Under the pieces are notes generated by a model. That model was given only the letters and a program-made list of their open reading frames with translations. It had not been told where the DNA came from and made no database searches. Shown one piece after another: positions 44,853-52,631 of a stretch of 64,000 nt of DNA (position 1 is the first letter of the stretch; every line of letters starts with the position of its first letter). Origin of the DNA: Herbaspirillum chlorophenolicum (GTDB taxonomy: Bacteria; Pseudomonadota; Gammaproteobacteria; Burkholderiales; Burkholderiaceae_D); assembly GCF_001189955.1 (NCBI RefSeq), contig NZ_LFLT01000026.1, forward strand, positions 1 through 64,000. Direction: 5' to 3'. A program made the translations under genes and the position numbers.

Positions 44853-45016
44853 CTAGTGTCCTGAGTTGTTAGCTTGTTGCATCAGGAAATTTGGCTAAAT
44901 GAGAGTCAGGCTAGGCGCAAACCGCAGCGATAGTGGGACTATCGCGAGGATTTGCAACGACGCATGGCGCTCATTTAGCCAAATTTCCGCAACGAGCTAA
45001 CAACTCAGGACACTAG
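44853..45016. repeat. 164-bp palindromic element, copy 1 (MITE-like)
   Basis: Ends are perfect 22-bp inverted repeats (44853-44874 and 44995-45016), each bounded by CTAG. Inside, GTTGC and GGAAATTTGGCTAAATGAG pair again, with a 4-nt ATCA bulge on the left arm. The centre has hairpin GCGATAGT-GGG-ACTATCGC. About 55 bp are paired in total. The core shares AGGCGCAAA and GCGAGG-TTTGCAACG with copy 2, which has the same length. It lies between the dctR stop and the AEC permease ATG, four bp from the latter. No coding capacity was seen. Confidence 0.8.
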
Positions 45017-45020
45017 ACCC

Positions 45021-45911
45021 ATGGATATCCTCAACCTCCTGCTGCCGGACTTCAGCCTGATCGCGCTGGGCGTACTGGTCTACCGCCTCACCAACTGGGG
45101 CGACAACTTTTGGGCCGGGCTGGAAAAGCTGGTTTACTTCCTGCTGTTCCCCGCCCTGCTGTTTTATTCCACCGCGCGCCTGAAGCTGGACCTGTCGGTC
45201 ACCGGCGGCCTGCTGCAGACCGGCATGCTGGCGCTGCTGCTGGGCATCGTGCTGACCTGGCTGGGCAAGCCTTTCATCAAGACCACGCCGATGACCTACG
45301 AGTCCGGCATGCAGACCGCCTATCGCTTCAATTCCTACATCGCCTTGGCCCTGGCCACCCGCATGGCAGGAGAAGAAGGCGCGGGGCTGATGGCCATGCT
45401 GCTGGGTTTCGGCGTACCGCTGTGCAATGCGGCGGCGGTGCATGCTCTGGCGCACAAGAGTGGCAACCTGCTGCGCGAACTGTCGCGCAATCCGCTACTG
45501 ATCGCCACTGCCGCCGGGTTGCTGTTTTCCGCTGCCGGGCTGCATCTGCCTGAAGTGGCCGGCGTGGTGCTGTCGCGCCTGGGCAGCGCGTCGATCGCAC
45601 TGGGGCTGCTGATGGTAGGTGCGGGACTCAGGCTATCGGGACTGAAGGAGAGCAAACTGATGGTGGCCTGGTTTATCGCCATCAAACTGCTGGCGGTGCC
45701 GGCGGCAGCCTTCTTCATCGGACGCCAATTGCAGCTGCCCGTACTGCAATGGCAGATCGTGGTGCTGTTCTGTGCGCTGCCGACCGCTTCCAGCGCCTAC
45801 ATCCTGGCTACCCGCATGGGCGGCAACGGGCCGGCCACCGCCTTCCTGATTTCCTTCGGTACGCTGGTGTCGGCGCTGACCATCCCGTTCTGGCTGGCAC
45901 TGGTCCACTGA
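45021..45911 (+). CDS. AEC-family (auxin efflux carrier-like) permease
   Basis: 296 aa, about 10 membrane segments: MDILNLLLPDFSLIALGVLVYRL, then LEKLVYFLLFPALLFYSTARL and the family's ...RNPLLIATAAGLLFSAAGLHLPEVAG and FCALPTASSAYILATRMGGNG. AEC members export or take up organic acids; the substrate is not known. The ATG begins four bp past the 164-bp palindrome, so the only SD-like sequence, AGGA, belongs to the element's terminal repeat, about ten nt upstream. The insertion therefore defines the leader of this gene. It is convergent with the penicillin acylase gene. Confidence 0.87.
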   Translation: MDILNLLLPDFSLIALGVLVYRLTNWGDNFWAGLEKLVYFLLFPALLFYSTARLKLDLSVTGGLLQTGMLALLLGIVLTWLGKPFIKTTPMTYESGMQTAYRFNSYIALALATRMAGEEGAGLMAMLLGFGVPLCNAAAVHALAHKSGNLLRELSRNPLLIATAAGLLFSAAGLHLPEVAGVVLSRLGSASIALGLLMVGAGLRLSGLKESKLMVAWFIAIKLLAVPAAAFFIGRQLQLPVLQWQIVVLFCALPTASSAYILATRMGGNGPATAFLISFGTLVSALTIPFWLALVH

Positions 45912-45935
45912 CCGGCGCCAGCCATCGCTTCCGCC

Positions 45936-48401
45936 CTACCGCACTGGCGTCACCACGATCCTGCGTTCTGTCTCCCGGACGATGGCCGCGCGCGAATACA
46001 GCAGCGGGAAATATTCGCCCTTGAGCCACTTGCCGGCCAGGTCGCGGTAATGCGGACTGTCCGGATCACCCGACTGCCCTGGCGAATTGACGGCCCAGGA
46101 GTTGTCCCAGCGCCCCACATCCACCACCACGCGGAACGACGGCCCATTGGTCTGGCGGAAGTCGCTCACACGGTAAGTAGACTGGTTCGGCGAATAGGCG
46201 CCGCCATGCTTGGGCAAAGGCCCCACATTCAATTTGGCGCGCGTGGCATCGTCCACCACGCCGGCCAGCGGATGCTCCATCAAGTTGTGGTGCAGCTTGC
46301 CCCATTGCCATTGCGCGGCATCGCTGCCCTGCAACTTGGCCATTTCCGCATAAGCCTCGCCCAGGCTGGAGAGCAATACCTGGTCGCGCCTGGCGCGCGC
46401 CTCGTTTTCCGTGGCGCCGAAAGCCGGCGCCGGATGCTCCAGCGTATCAAGCAGCACCGCCGTATCGGGTGCGCCCATTGCATCGGCGGCGGCCTTGCTC
46501 AGCACGGCGTACTTGAACGCTTTACCCAGATGGCGCGACAGCCAGACTTCGTACAAGGCCGGCTGGGCAGCGTCACTGCGCTCGACATCATCCCAATTGG
46601 CCAGCAAAGCCAGCGCCGCCCTGGTGTTGGCATCCTCGGACGATAACGGCTTGAGCAAAGCCCCCAGCCGGCGCGCCGGAATCGCCAGGTCGTCGTTCTG
46701 CAGCTTCATCGAGTCCTGCAGCGACACCTTGGGCAAACCGGCCAGTACCTCGCTGATGCGGGTAAAGCGCGAGTTGTTGGTCCACTCGAAGCCGAGCTTG
46801 CGTTCCTGGTAAGGATAGTCGTCCGGCAGGTTCATCTGGTTGGCCGAGGCGAACCAGCCCTGCTTCGGGTTGTAGGTCGACGGCAACTGGTCGCCGCGCC
46901 AGAAGCCGGCCCATTCATAGCGGCCGTCGCCCGGCACCGGCAGCAGTCCGTCCCAATTGGGACGCTTGGGCGCCAGCCCGCCCGGCACCCAACCGATGTT
47001 GCCCTTGACGTCGGCATACACCTGGTTCTCGGTAGGCGCGCCCCAGTTCAGCATCGAGCGCTTGAAGCCGGCAAAATCGCGCGCACGCATGTAGTCGATG
47101 CTGCCGAAATAAGGCGACATGCCCAGCTCCAGCCAACCCGAGCGCACCGCATAGGCCCGGTTCTTTTCCTTATCGACGTAGATCACCGGGCCATGCCGCG
47201 TAAACATCAGATCGGCGACGGACGGCGCGCCGTTCTTCACCCTCACCGGTTCATGCAGCACCCTGAATGGTTCCCAGCCGCCCTGGTACTTGTACTCGTT
47301 GGGATTGGCCGGGTTGAGCTCGTACACGTAGAGGTCTTCCTGGTCGATGTTGAAGATGGTCAGGCCAAAGGCGATAGTGCCGTTGTGGCCGATCGAGATA
47401 CCCGGCAGCGCCGGCTCGCCAGCGCCGATCACATCCATCCCGGGCGCATGCAGATGGGCAATGTAGCGCAGCGACGGCGCGGAATACGCGCGGTGCGGAT
47501 CGTTGGCCATGATGGCGCGGCCGGTCGCCGACTTGGATGGCGCCACCACCCAGTTGTTGCTGCCTTCGGTGGTTTCTTCCGGATTGGCCGCCAATGCCAA
47601 CCGCACCAGCCGGCCATCATCGGCATTGGATGCGCTCAGGCTTTCCTTCGTGATTTTCACGCCTTGCGTCGCCAGCGTGAACACCTTCAGCAAATCCTTG
47701 GGCAGGCAAGGATCGAGCCCCTCCGGCATCTGCGCAGTCCACTTCGGCGTCAGCCCGAAACGCACCTCGTCGGACTTGAGGTCGGCCGCGCAAGCAACCT
47801 TGGCGCGCGCCACTTCGCTCAGCAGATTGCGCGTCAAGCCGTGGCTGCGGATACGCACCACATCTTCGGCTTGCCACTTGGCCGGCGAATAACCGAGCTG
47901 GCGGAACTCATAAGGCAGCTTGTCCGGATGCTGGCCAACGTAGTCGATATAGGCGTTGATGCCTTCGACAAAAGCCTGCGCCACCTGCTCCGAATCCTTG
48001 CCGTAGGATGCCCATTCGCGCCGCATGTCGCCGCGGTAGAGGAACAGGCGGGTGGCCTTGTCCTGCGCCAGATAGGCCGGACCGAACACTTCCGACAATT
48101 GGCCCAGCCCGCGCCGGCGCCACAAGTCGATCTGGAACAGGCGATCACGTGCGGCGTTGAAGCCCTGCATGAAGAAGGCATCGCGCTGGCTGGCGGCGAA
48201 GATGTGCGGCACGCCCCAGCGATCGACCAGGATCTCGGCCTTTTGCTGCAGGCCGGGAATGGCCAGGGTTTCGGTGGAAGCGGAAGAAGGGAGTTTGGCG
48301 GATTGCGCGTCGCGGGCCTGCGACGCCGGCATGAATGCGAGGGGGATGGAACAGCCCAATGCGGCGGCGATGATGCCCGCCCGATGTTTCAATCTTGGCA
48401 T
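45936..48401 (-). CDS. Penicillin acylase family protein (Ntn hydrolase)
   Basis: 821 aa with a signal peptide (about residues 1-29, RAGIIAAALGCSIPLAFMPASQA). Such enzymes are periplasmic precursors that cut themselves; the nucleophile Ser is S281 in TEGSNNWVV, which becomes the N-terminus of the large subunit. Supporting elements are RWGVPHI, RDRLFQIDLWRRRGLGQLSEVFG and IMANDPH. Relatives act on penicillins, acyl-homoserine lactones or other amides; the substrate cannot be assigned here. The ATG follows AATGGAGACCAGAG. It is convergent with the AEC gene, with only ~25 bp between stops. Confidence 0.9.
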   Translation of the reverse strand: MPRLKHRAGIIAAALGCSIPLAFMPASQARDAQSAKLPSSASTETLAIPGLQQKAEILVDRWGVPHIFAASQRDAFFMQGFNAARDRLFQIDLWRRRGLGQLSEVFGPAYLAQDKATRLFLYRGDMRREWASYGKDSEQVAQAFVEGINAYIDYVGQHPDKLPYEFRQLGYSPAKWQAEDVVRIRSHGLTRNLLSEVARAKVACAADLKSDEVRFGLTPKWTAQMPEGLDPCLPKDLLKVFTLATQGVKITKESLSASNADDGRLVRLALAANPEETTEGSNNWVVAPSKSATGRAIMANDPHRAYSAPSLRYIAHLHAPGMDVIGAGEPALPGISIGHNGTIAFGLTIFNIDQEDLYVYELNPANPNEYKYQGGWEPFRVLHEPVRVKNGAPSVADLMFTRHGPVIYVDKEKNRAYAVRSGWLELGMSPYFGSIDYMRARDFAGFKRSMLNWGAPTENQVYADVKGNIGWVPGGLAPKRPNWDGLLPVPGDGRYEWAGFWRGDQLPSTYNPKQGWFASANQMNLPDDYPYQERKLGFEWTNNSRFTRISEVLAGLPKVSLQDSMKLQNDDLAIPARRLGALLKPLSSEDANTRAALALLANWDDVERSDAAQPALYEVWLSRHLGKAFKYAVLSKAAADAMGAPDTAVLLDTLEHPAPAFGATENEARARRDQVLLSSLGEAYAEMAKLQGSDAAQWQWGKLHHNLMEHPLAGVVDDATRAKLNVGPLPKHGGAYSPNQSTYRVSDFRQTNGPSFRVVVDVGRWDNSWAVNSPGQSGDPDSPHYRDLAGKWLKGEYFPLLYSRAAIVRETERRIVVTPVR

Positions 48402-48439
48402 CTCTGGTCTCCATTATCTGTTTTTATGGAGAACTCACT

Positions 48440-49531
48440 TTACAGGAAATGCCTTTCCAAAGCCCATTCCACATGCTCGCGCACCAGTGCCGACGGATGA
48501 GCCTGGCGCGCCTGCAGCGCGGCGACGATGCCCGCATCGCCTTTGGAGGCGGGCGATGCTGCGGCATTGCCCAAGCCAACGGCAAGATTGCGCAGCCAGC
48601 GTTCATGGCCGATACGGCGGATCGCGCTGCCTTCGGTATTTTTCAGGAATTCTTCCTCACTCCAGGCGAACAGTTCGACCAGGGCGGCCCGGTCGAGGCC
48701 GTGGCGTGGGTCGAAATCGGGCAGGCTGGCGCGCTGGGCAAACTTGTTCCAGGGGCAGTAGAGCTGGCAGTCGTCGCAACCGTAGATGCGGTTGCCGATC
48801 AGGGGCCGCAGCTCCAGCGGGATGCTGCCCTTGAGTTCGATGGTGAGGTAAGAGATGCAGCGCCGCGCATCCAGTTCATACGGCGCGACGATAGCCTGGG
48901 TCGGGCAGACATCGATGCAGGAGGTGCACTGGCCGCAGTGCGGCGTGACAGATTCGTCCACCGGCAGCGGCAAATCGGTCAGCATCTCGCCAAGGAAGAA
49001 CATGGAACCGGCCTCCCGATGCAGCAGCAGCGTATGCTTGCCCCGCCATCCGAGCCCGGCCTTCTCGGCCAGCGCCACTTCCATGACCGGCGCCGAATCG
49101 GTGAACACGCGATAGCCGAAGGCCCCGATCTCGCCTTCGATCCGGGTGGCCAGCTGCTGCAGGCGCGAACGCAAGACCTTGTGGTAGTCGCGTCCGCGGG
49201 CATAGATGGAGACCTGCGCCGCCGCCGGATCGGCGCTGCGGGCCTCTTCGCCGGCCCGCCAGTCTTCGCCTTGCCCTGGCGCCGGCGACGGCAGGTAAGG
49301 CATGCGCACGCTGACCACCCGCACCGTACCCGGCACCAATTCGGCCGGACGGGCGCGCTTCATGCCGTGGCTTGCCATATAATCCATCTCGCCGTGATAG
49401 CCCTTGTCCAGCCAGGCCTGGAAGCCGGCTTCGCGATGCGAGAGATCGACGTCGGCGATGCGCACCTCGGCAAACCCGAGTTCGCGGCCCCAGGCTTTGA
49501 TGGCAATGGCAAGTGCGGCTAGATCGGTCAT
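48440..49531 (-). CDS. queG: Epoxyqueuosine reductase QueG
   Basis: 363 aa. Last step of queuosine synthesis in tRNA; binds cobalamin and two 4Fe-4S clusters. Cluster motifs are HCGQCTSCIDVCP with the later RRC, and GCDDCQLYCPWNKFA. The start MTDLAALAIAIKAW has no clear Shine-Dalgarno. The 164-bp palindrome copy 2 begins nine bp upstream of its ATG and so forms the whole leader. It is divergent from tsaE. It uses the same direction as the penicillin acylase gene but is separated from it by 38 bp. Confidence 0.94.
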   Translation of the reverse strand: MTDLAALAIAIKAWGRELGFAEVRIADVDLSHREAGFQAWLDKGYHGEMDYMASHGMKRARPAELVPGTVRVVSVRMPYLPSPAPGQGEDWRAGEEARSADPAAAQVSIYARGRDYHKVLRSRLQQLATRIEGEIGAFGYRVFTDSAPVMEVALAEKAGLGWRGKHTLLLHREAGSMFFLGEMLTDLPLPVDESVTPHCGQCTSCIDVCPTQAIVAPYELDARRCISYLTIELKGSIPLELRPLIGNRIYGCDDCQLYCPWNKFAQRASLPDFDPRHGLDRAALVELFAWSEEEFLKNTEGSAIRRIGHERWLRNLAVGLGNAAASPASKGDAGIVAALQARQAHPSALVREHVEWALERHFL

Positions 49532-49539
49532 GTACCATG

Positions 49540-49703
49540 AGAGTCTGTTTATGGTCTCGCTCGGGGCCGCTCAAATGCCCTTTCAGGCGGTCTGCGGCGT
49601 TGCAAAGCCTCGCCGGGCCAACCGGCCCGGCTACGTTTTGCGCCTTGCATCCCATCCTGAAATGACATTTGATCAGCTCCCAGCGAGACCATAAACAGAC
49701 TCT
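49540..49703. repeat. 164-bp palindromic element, copy 2 (MITE-like)
   Basis: Ends are perfect 22-bp inverted repeats (49540-49561 and 49682-49703). The interior is a second, imperfect palindrome with TCAAATG and TTTCAGG pairs and a central GCCGGGCC/GGCCCGGC. On the reverse strand the core has AGGCGCAAAACG and GCGAGG-CTTTGCAACGCCGCA, matching copy 1 with few changes. Terminal sequences differ from copy 1 but the length is identical. It lies between divergent queG and tsaE. Confidence 0.8.
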
Positions 49704-49727
49704 AAAAATCGGAAATCAAGTTTGAGC

Positions 49728-50204
49728 ATGCAACTCCACCTCCCCGACGAAGCCGCCACCGCCAGACTGGGCGCCGACCTGGCCCATGTGCTGGTACCCG
49801 GCCTGGCGCTGTACCTGCATGGCGACCTGGGCGTCGGCAAGACGGCGCTGACGCGCGCGCTGCTGCATGCTGCGGGCCACCAGGGACGGGTAAAGAGCCC
49901 CACCTATACGCTGGCAGAACCTTATGAGGTCAAGATTGCAGAGCGCATGGTAACAGTCATCCACTTCGATCTCTACCGGATGGCCAGCCCGGAGGAGTTC
50001 CTGGATGCGGGATTTCGTGAACATTTCAACGAAAATACCGTCTGTATCGTCGAATGGCCCGAGAAAGGCGAAACAGTGTTGCCGCCGCCGGACATTCACA
50101 TCAGCCTGATGCTCGCACAGCACGGGCGTGATGTAGAATTACGTGCGTTGTCTGACAAGGGTCATCAATGCCTCGCTCGACTGAAATTCGCTCCGAACCT
50201 GTAA
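49728..50204 (+). CDS. tsaE: tRNA threonylcarbamoyladenosine biosynthesis ATPase TsaE
   Basis: 158 aa. ATPase that drives the TsaB-TsaD complex in t6A37 synthesis; tsaD is at 33903. P-loop GDLGVGKTALTRALL, VKSPTYTLAEPYEV, VIHFDLYRMASPEEFLDAGFREHF (D-L-Y-R) and VCIVEWPEKGE are all family motifs. The ATG (MQLHLPDEA) with GGAAATCAAG upstream is preferred to the TTG two codons earlier. The 3' end overlaps the amiC start by 37 bp, so translation is coupled. Confidence 0.93.
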   Translation: MQLHLPDEAATARLGADLAHVLVPGLALYLHGDLGVGKTALTRALLHAAGHQGRVKSPTYTLAEPYEVKIAERMVTVIHFDLYRMASPEEFLDAGFREHFNENTVCIVEWPEKGETVLPPPDIHISLMLAQHGRDVELRALSDKGHQCLARLKFAPNL

Positions 50205-51520
50205 AGTCCAAAAGCCGCCGCACCATCCTCAAAGCTGGCGGTGTCCTCTTCGTCTCCGTCGTCACCCCGCTGCCCGCCTGCGCTTCGCAGATCCTGGCCG
50301 TGCGCGTGTGGCCGTCCGACGATTACACCCGCGTAACGCTGGAGAACGACAGCGACCTCAAGGTCACCCACTTCGTGGTGAAGGATCCGGAACGCCTGGT
50401 GGTCGATATCGAAGGCATCGACTTGAACAGCACCCTGAAGGACCTGGTCGCCAAGATCCAGCCCAATGATCCGTATATCAAGCAGGTGCGCGTGGGCCAG
50501 AACCGTCCGAGCGTGGTGCGCCTGGTGTTCGACCTGAAGGATGAAATCAAGCCGCAGGTGTTCACGCTGGCGCCGGTGGGCGAATACAAATACCGTTTCG
50601 TGATCGATCTCTATCCGGCCAACCCGCCGGACCCGATCGCGGCGCTGATCCAGAAAGGCGACTGGTTCAAGGAAGCCCCGCGCGACCCCGCGCAAGCCCA
50701 GATACCGGCGCAACCCGAGCCGGCCCCACTGGCAGAAGCCAAGCCGCTGCCCGAGGAAAAGCCGGACAAGAATCCCAAGGTGGCGCAAGACGAGCCGCGC
50801 ATGCAGCTCACGCGCATGATCACCATCGCGCTCGACCCCGGCCACGGCGGCGAAGACCCCGGCGCCACCGGCGCGCGCGGCAACCGCGAGAAGGACGTGG
50901 TGCTGTCCATCGCCAAGCGCCTCAAACGCAAGATCGAGCAATACCCCAACATGCGCGTGATGTTGACGCGCGACGCCGACTTCTTCGTGCCGCTGGGCCA
51001 GCGCGTGGTCAAGGCGCGCAAGGTGCAGGCCGACCTGTTCGTCTCGATCCACGCCGATGCCTTCGTACAGCCCACCGCACGCGGCTCCTCGGTGTTCGCG
51101 CTGTCCGAAAAGGGCGCCAGCTCCACCGCAGCGCGCTGGCTGGCCAACAAGGAAAACTCGGCCGACCTGATCGGCGGCGTCAACATCAAGACCCATGACC
51201 GGCAACTGGCCAGCGTGCTGCTGGACTTGTCGACCACGGCCCAGATCAACGACAGCCTGCGCGTGGGCAATGCGGTGCTCAAGGAAATCGGCGGCATCAA
51301 TCGCCTGCACAAGGGCGCGGTGGAACAGGCCGGCTTCGCCGTGCTGAAGGCGCCTGACATCCCCAGTATCCTGATCGAAACGGCTTTCATCTCCAACCCT
51401 GAAGAAGAAGCCAAGCTGACCGACGAGCGTTACCAGGACCAGATGGCCGACGCCATCCTGACGGGCATCCGCAAGTATTTCGCCAAGAACCCGCCACTGG
51501 CCAAGAACAAGCTGACCTGA
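50168..51520 (+). CDS. amiC: N-acetylmuramoyl-L-alanine amidase AmiC
   Basis: 450 aa. Splits septal peptidoglycan during cell separation, activated by EnvC/NlpD-type proteins. The N-terminus SKSRRTILKAGGVLFVSV is a twin-arginine signal. An AMIN domain follows (ILAVRVWPSDDYTRVTLEND...), then a Pro-rich linker and the Amidase_3 domain with zinc ligands in LDPGHGGEDPGATG (H), REKDVVL (E) and SIHADAF (H), and catalytic E in ILIETAFISN. It overlaps tsaE by 37 bp; a strong terminator follows. Confidence 0.94.
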   Translation: MPRSTEIRSEPVKSKSRRTILKAGGVLFVSVVTPLPACASQILAVRVWPSDDYTRVTLENDSDLKVTHFVVKDPERLVVDIEGIDLNSTLKDLVAKIQPNDPYIKQVRVGQNRPSVVRLVFDLKDEIKPQVFTLAPVGEYKYRFVIDLYPANPPDPIAALIQKGDWFKEAPRDPAQAQIPAQPEPAPLAEAKPLPEEKPDKNPKVAQDEPRMQLTRMITIALDPGHGGEDPGATGARGNREKDVVLSIAKRLKRKIEQYPNMRVMLTRDADFFVPLGQRVVKARKVQADLFVSIHADAFVQPTARGSSVFALSEKGASSTAARWLANKENSADLIGGVNIKTHDRQLASVLLDLSTTAQINDSLRVGNAVLKEIGGINRLHKGAVEQAGFAVLKAPDIPSILIETAFISNPEEEAKLTDERYQDQMADAILTGIRKYFAKNPPLAKNKLT

Positions 51521-51536
51521 TCCGGCGCCATCAATC

Positions 51537-51573
51537 AAAAGCCCCGGGCTGCATTGCAGTACCGGGGCTTTTT
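51537..51573. terminator. Bidirectional terminator between amiC and the DedA gene
   Basis: AAAAGCCCCGG (51537-51547) pairs with CCGGGGCTTTT (51562-51572). T-runs are present on the plus side (TTTTTG) and, weaker, on the minus side. It separates the convergent genes. Confidence 0.82.
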
Positions 51574-51593
51574 GTATGCCGAAGCGGGAGCCG

Positions 51594-52256
51594 TCAGGCG
51601 TTGCTGACCTTGCGCTTGCCGCGCAGCTTGCGCCACACCTGCCAAAGGGCGCCCAGCACGATGGGGATGATGGCGCCGACGATGCCGATGATGACCAAGC
51701 AATTCAGGTTCTCCTGCACCAGCGGGATATTGCCAAACAAATAACCCAACACGACCAGGCTGACCACCCACAAGAAGGCGCCCAGGATGTTGAACAACTG
51801 GAATTTGGCGAAGGTCATGGCCGAAACGCCGGCAATGAATGGGGCGAAAGTGCGGACGATAGGAGTGAAGCGGGCGATCACGATGGTCTTGCCGCCGTGT
51901 TTCTCGTAGAAGGAGTGGGTCTTTTTCAGCGCCTCGGGATTGAGCCACCGGTAATGATGGGTATAGACCCGGTGGCCTACCAGCGAACCTATCCAGTAAT
52001 TGAGAGTGTTGCCGGAAATGGCCGCCACGATCAGCAACACCATCAGAACCCAGATATTCATGGCGCCGGTGGCACAGAACGTACCGGCGATGAACAACAG
52101 CGAATCTCCTGGCAGGAATGGCAACACCACCAGGCCGGTCTCGCAGAAGACGATCAGAAAAAGCACTGCATAAATCAGGGGACCGTACTGCTCAATCAGA
52201 ACACCAAGGTATTTATCGACGTGGACCAGCACGTCCAGCAACTGCAGATAATCCAT
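51594..52256 (-). CDS. DedA-family membrane protein (VTT domain)
   Basis: 220 aa, 5-6 hydrophobic segments. Family elements are FLIVFCETGLVVLPFLPGDSLLFIAGTF (F/Y-x-x-x-E...PGE/D), ISGNTLNYWIGSLVGHR and the GGKTIVIARFTPIVRTFAPFIAGVSAM motif (R-F-x-P-x-x-R-x-x-x-P-x-x-A-G). DedA proteins act in membrane homeostasis, such as undecaprenyl-phosphate recycling and antimicrobial resistance. The start MDYLQLLDVLVHVD has weak SD; the frame extends 22 codons upstream. It is convergent with amiC. Confidence 0.88.
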   Translation of the reverse strand: MDYLQLLDVLVHVDKYLGVLIEQYGPLIYAVLFLIVFCETGLVVLPFLPGDSLLFIAGTFCATGAMNIWVLMVLLIVAAISGNTLNYWIGSLVGHRVYTHHYRWLNPEALKKTHSFYEKHGGKTIVIARFTPIVRTFAPFIAGVSAMTFAKFQLFNILGAFLWVVSLVVLGYLFGNIPLVQENLNCLVIIGIVGAIIPIVLGALWQVWRKLRGKRKVSNA

Positions 52257-52631
52257 AAGCCTAATCGTCCCGATTACATCGCCAGTCGGCGTCCCGTGCC
52301 GTACGGCCAAGGGACTGCTCACATTTCCCTGATGACAACACTACCCGATGGCGAGTAATAACCTCATCACGACGGGCCATCATACACCATCGTTTCCCCT
52401 GTTTTTGGACTACATTGAATCGGAACCGGCAAGCGCCGCCGACAGCGCTTTGGTGTCCCTTTGCGTCGCCCGTTCACAACGCTGCCCGGGCAAAAATAGT
52501 GCGCATAACGCACCCTATTTCACAAATTACCGTACGAACTCTTCAGAACGGTCGTACGTCGACCGATAACAAGCATGGCATTCATGTATAGGAGCTAACT
52601 GTCACGACATAAAACAAGGGGGAAGACAAAA
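52257..52631. other. DedA-chemoreceptor divergent region
   Basis: 375 bp without a gene. At 52562-52569 ACCGATAA resembles the -10 of flagellar sigma-28 promoters (GCCGATAA), ~60 nt before the chemoreceptor ATG, but the -35 match (TCAGAACG) is poor. Nothing else stands out. Confidence 0.35.

Noticed and set aside
44853-45016. Copy 1 palindrome as an ordinary terminator for dctR
   Set aside because: At 164 bp with 22-bp perfect ends and no T-run it is far larger than a terminator, and a related element of the same length lies elsewhere in the window.
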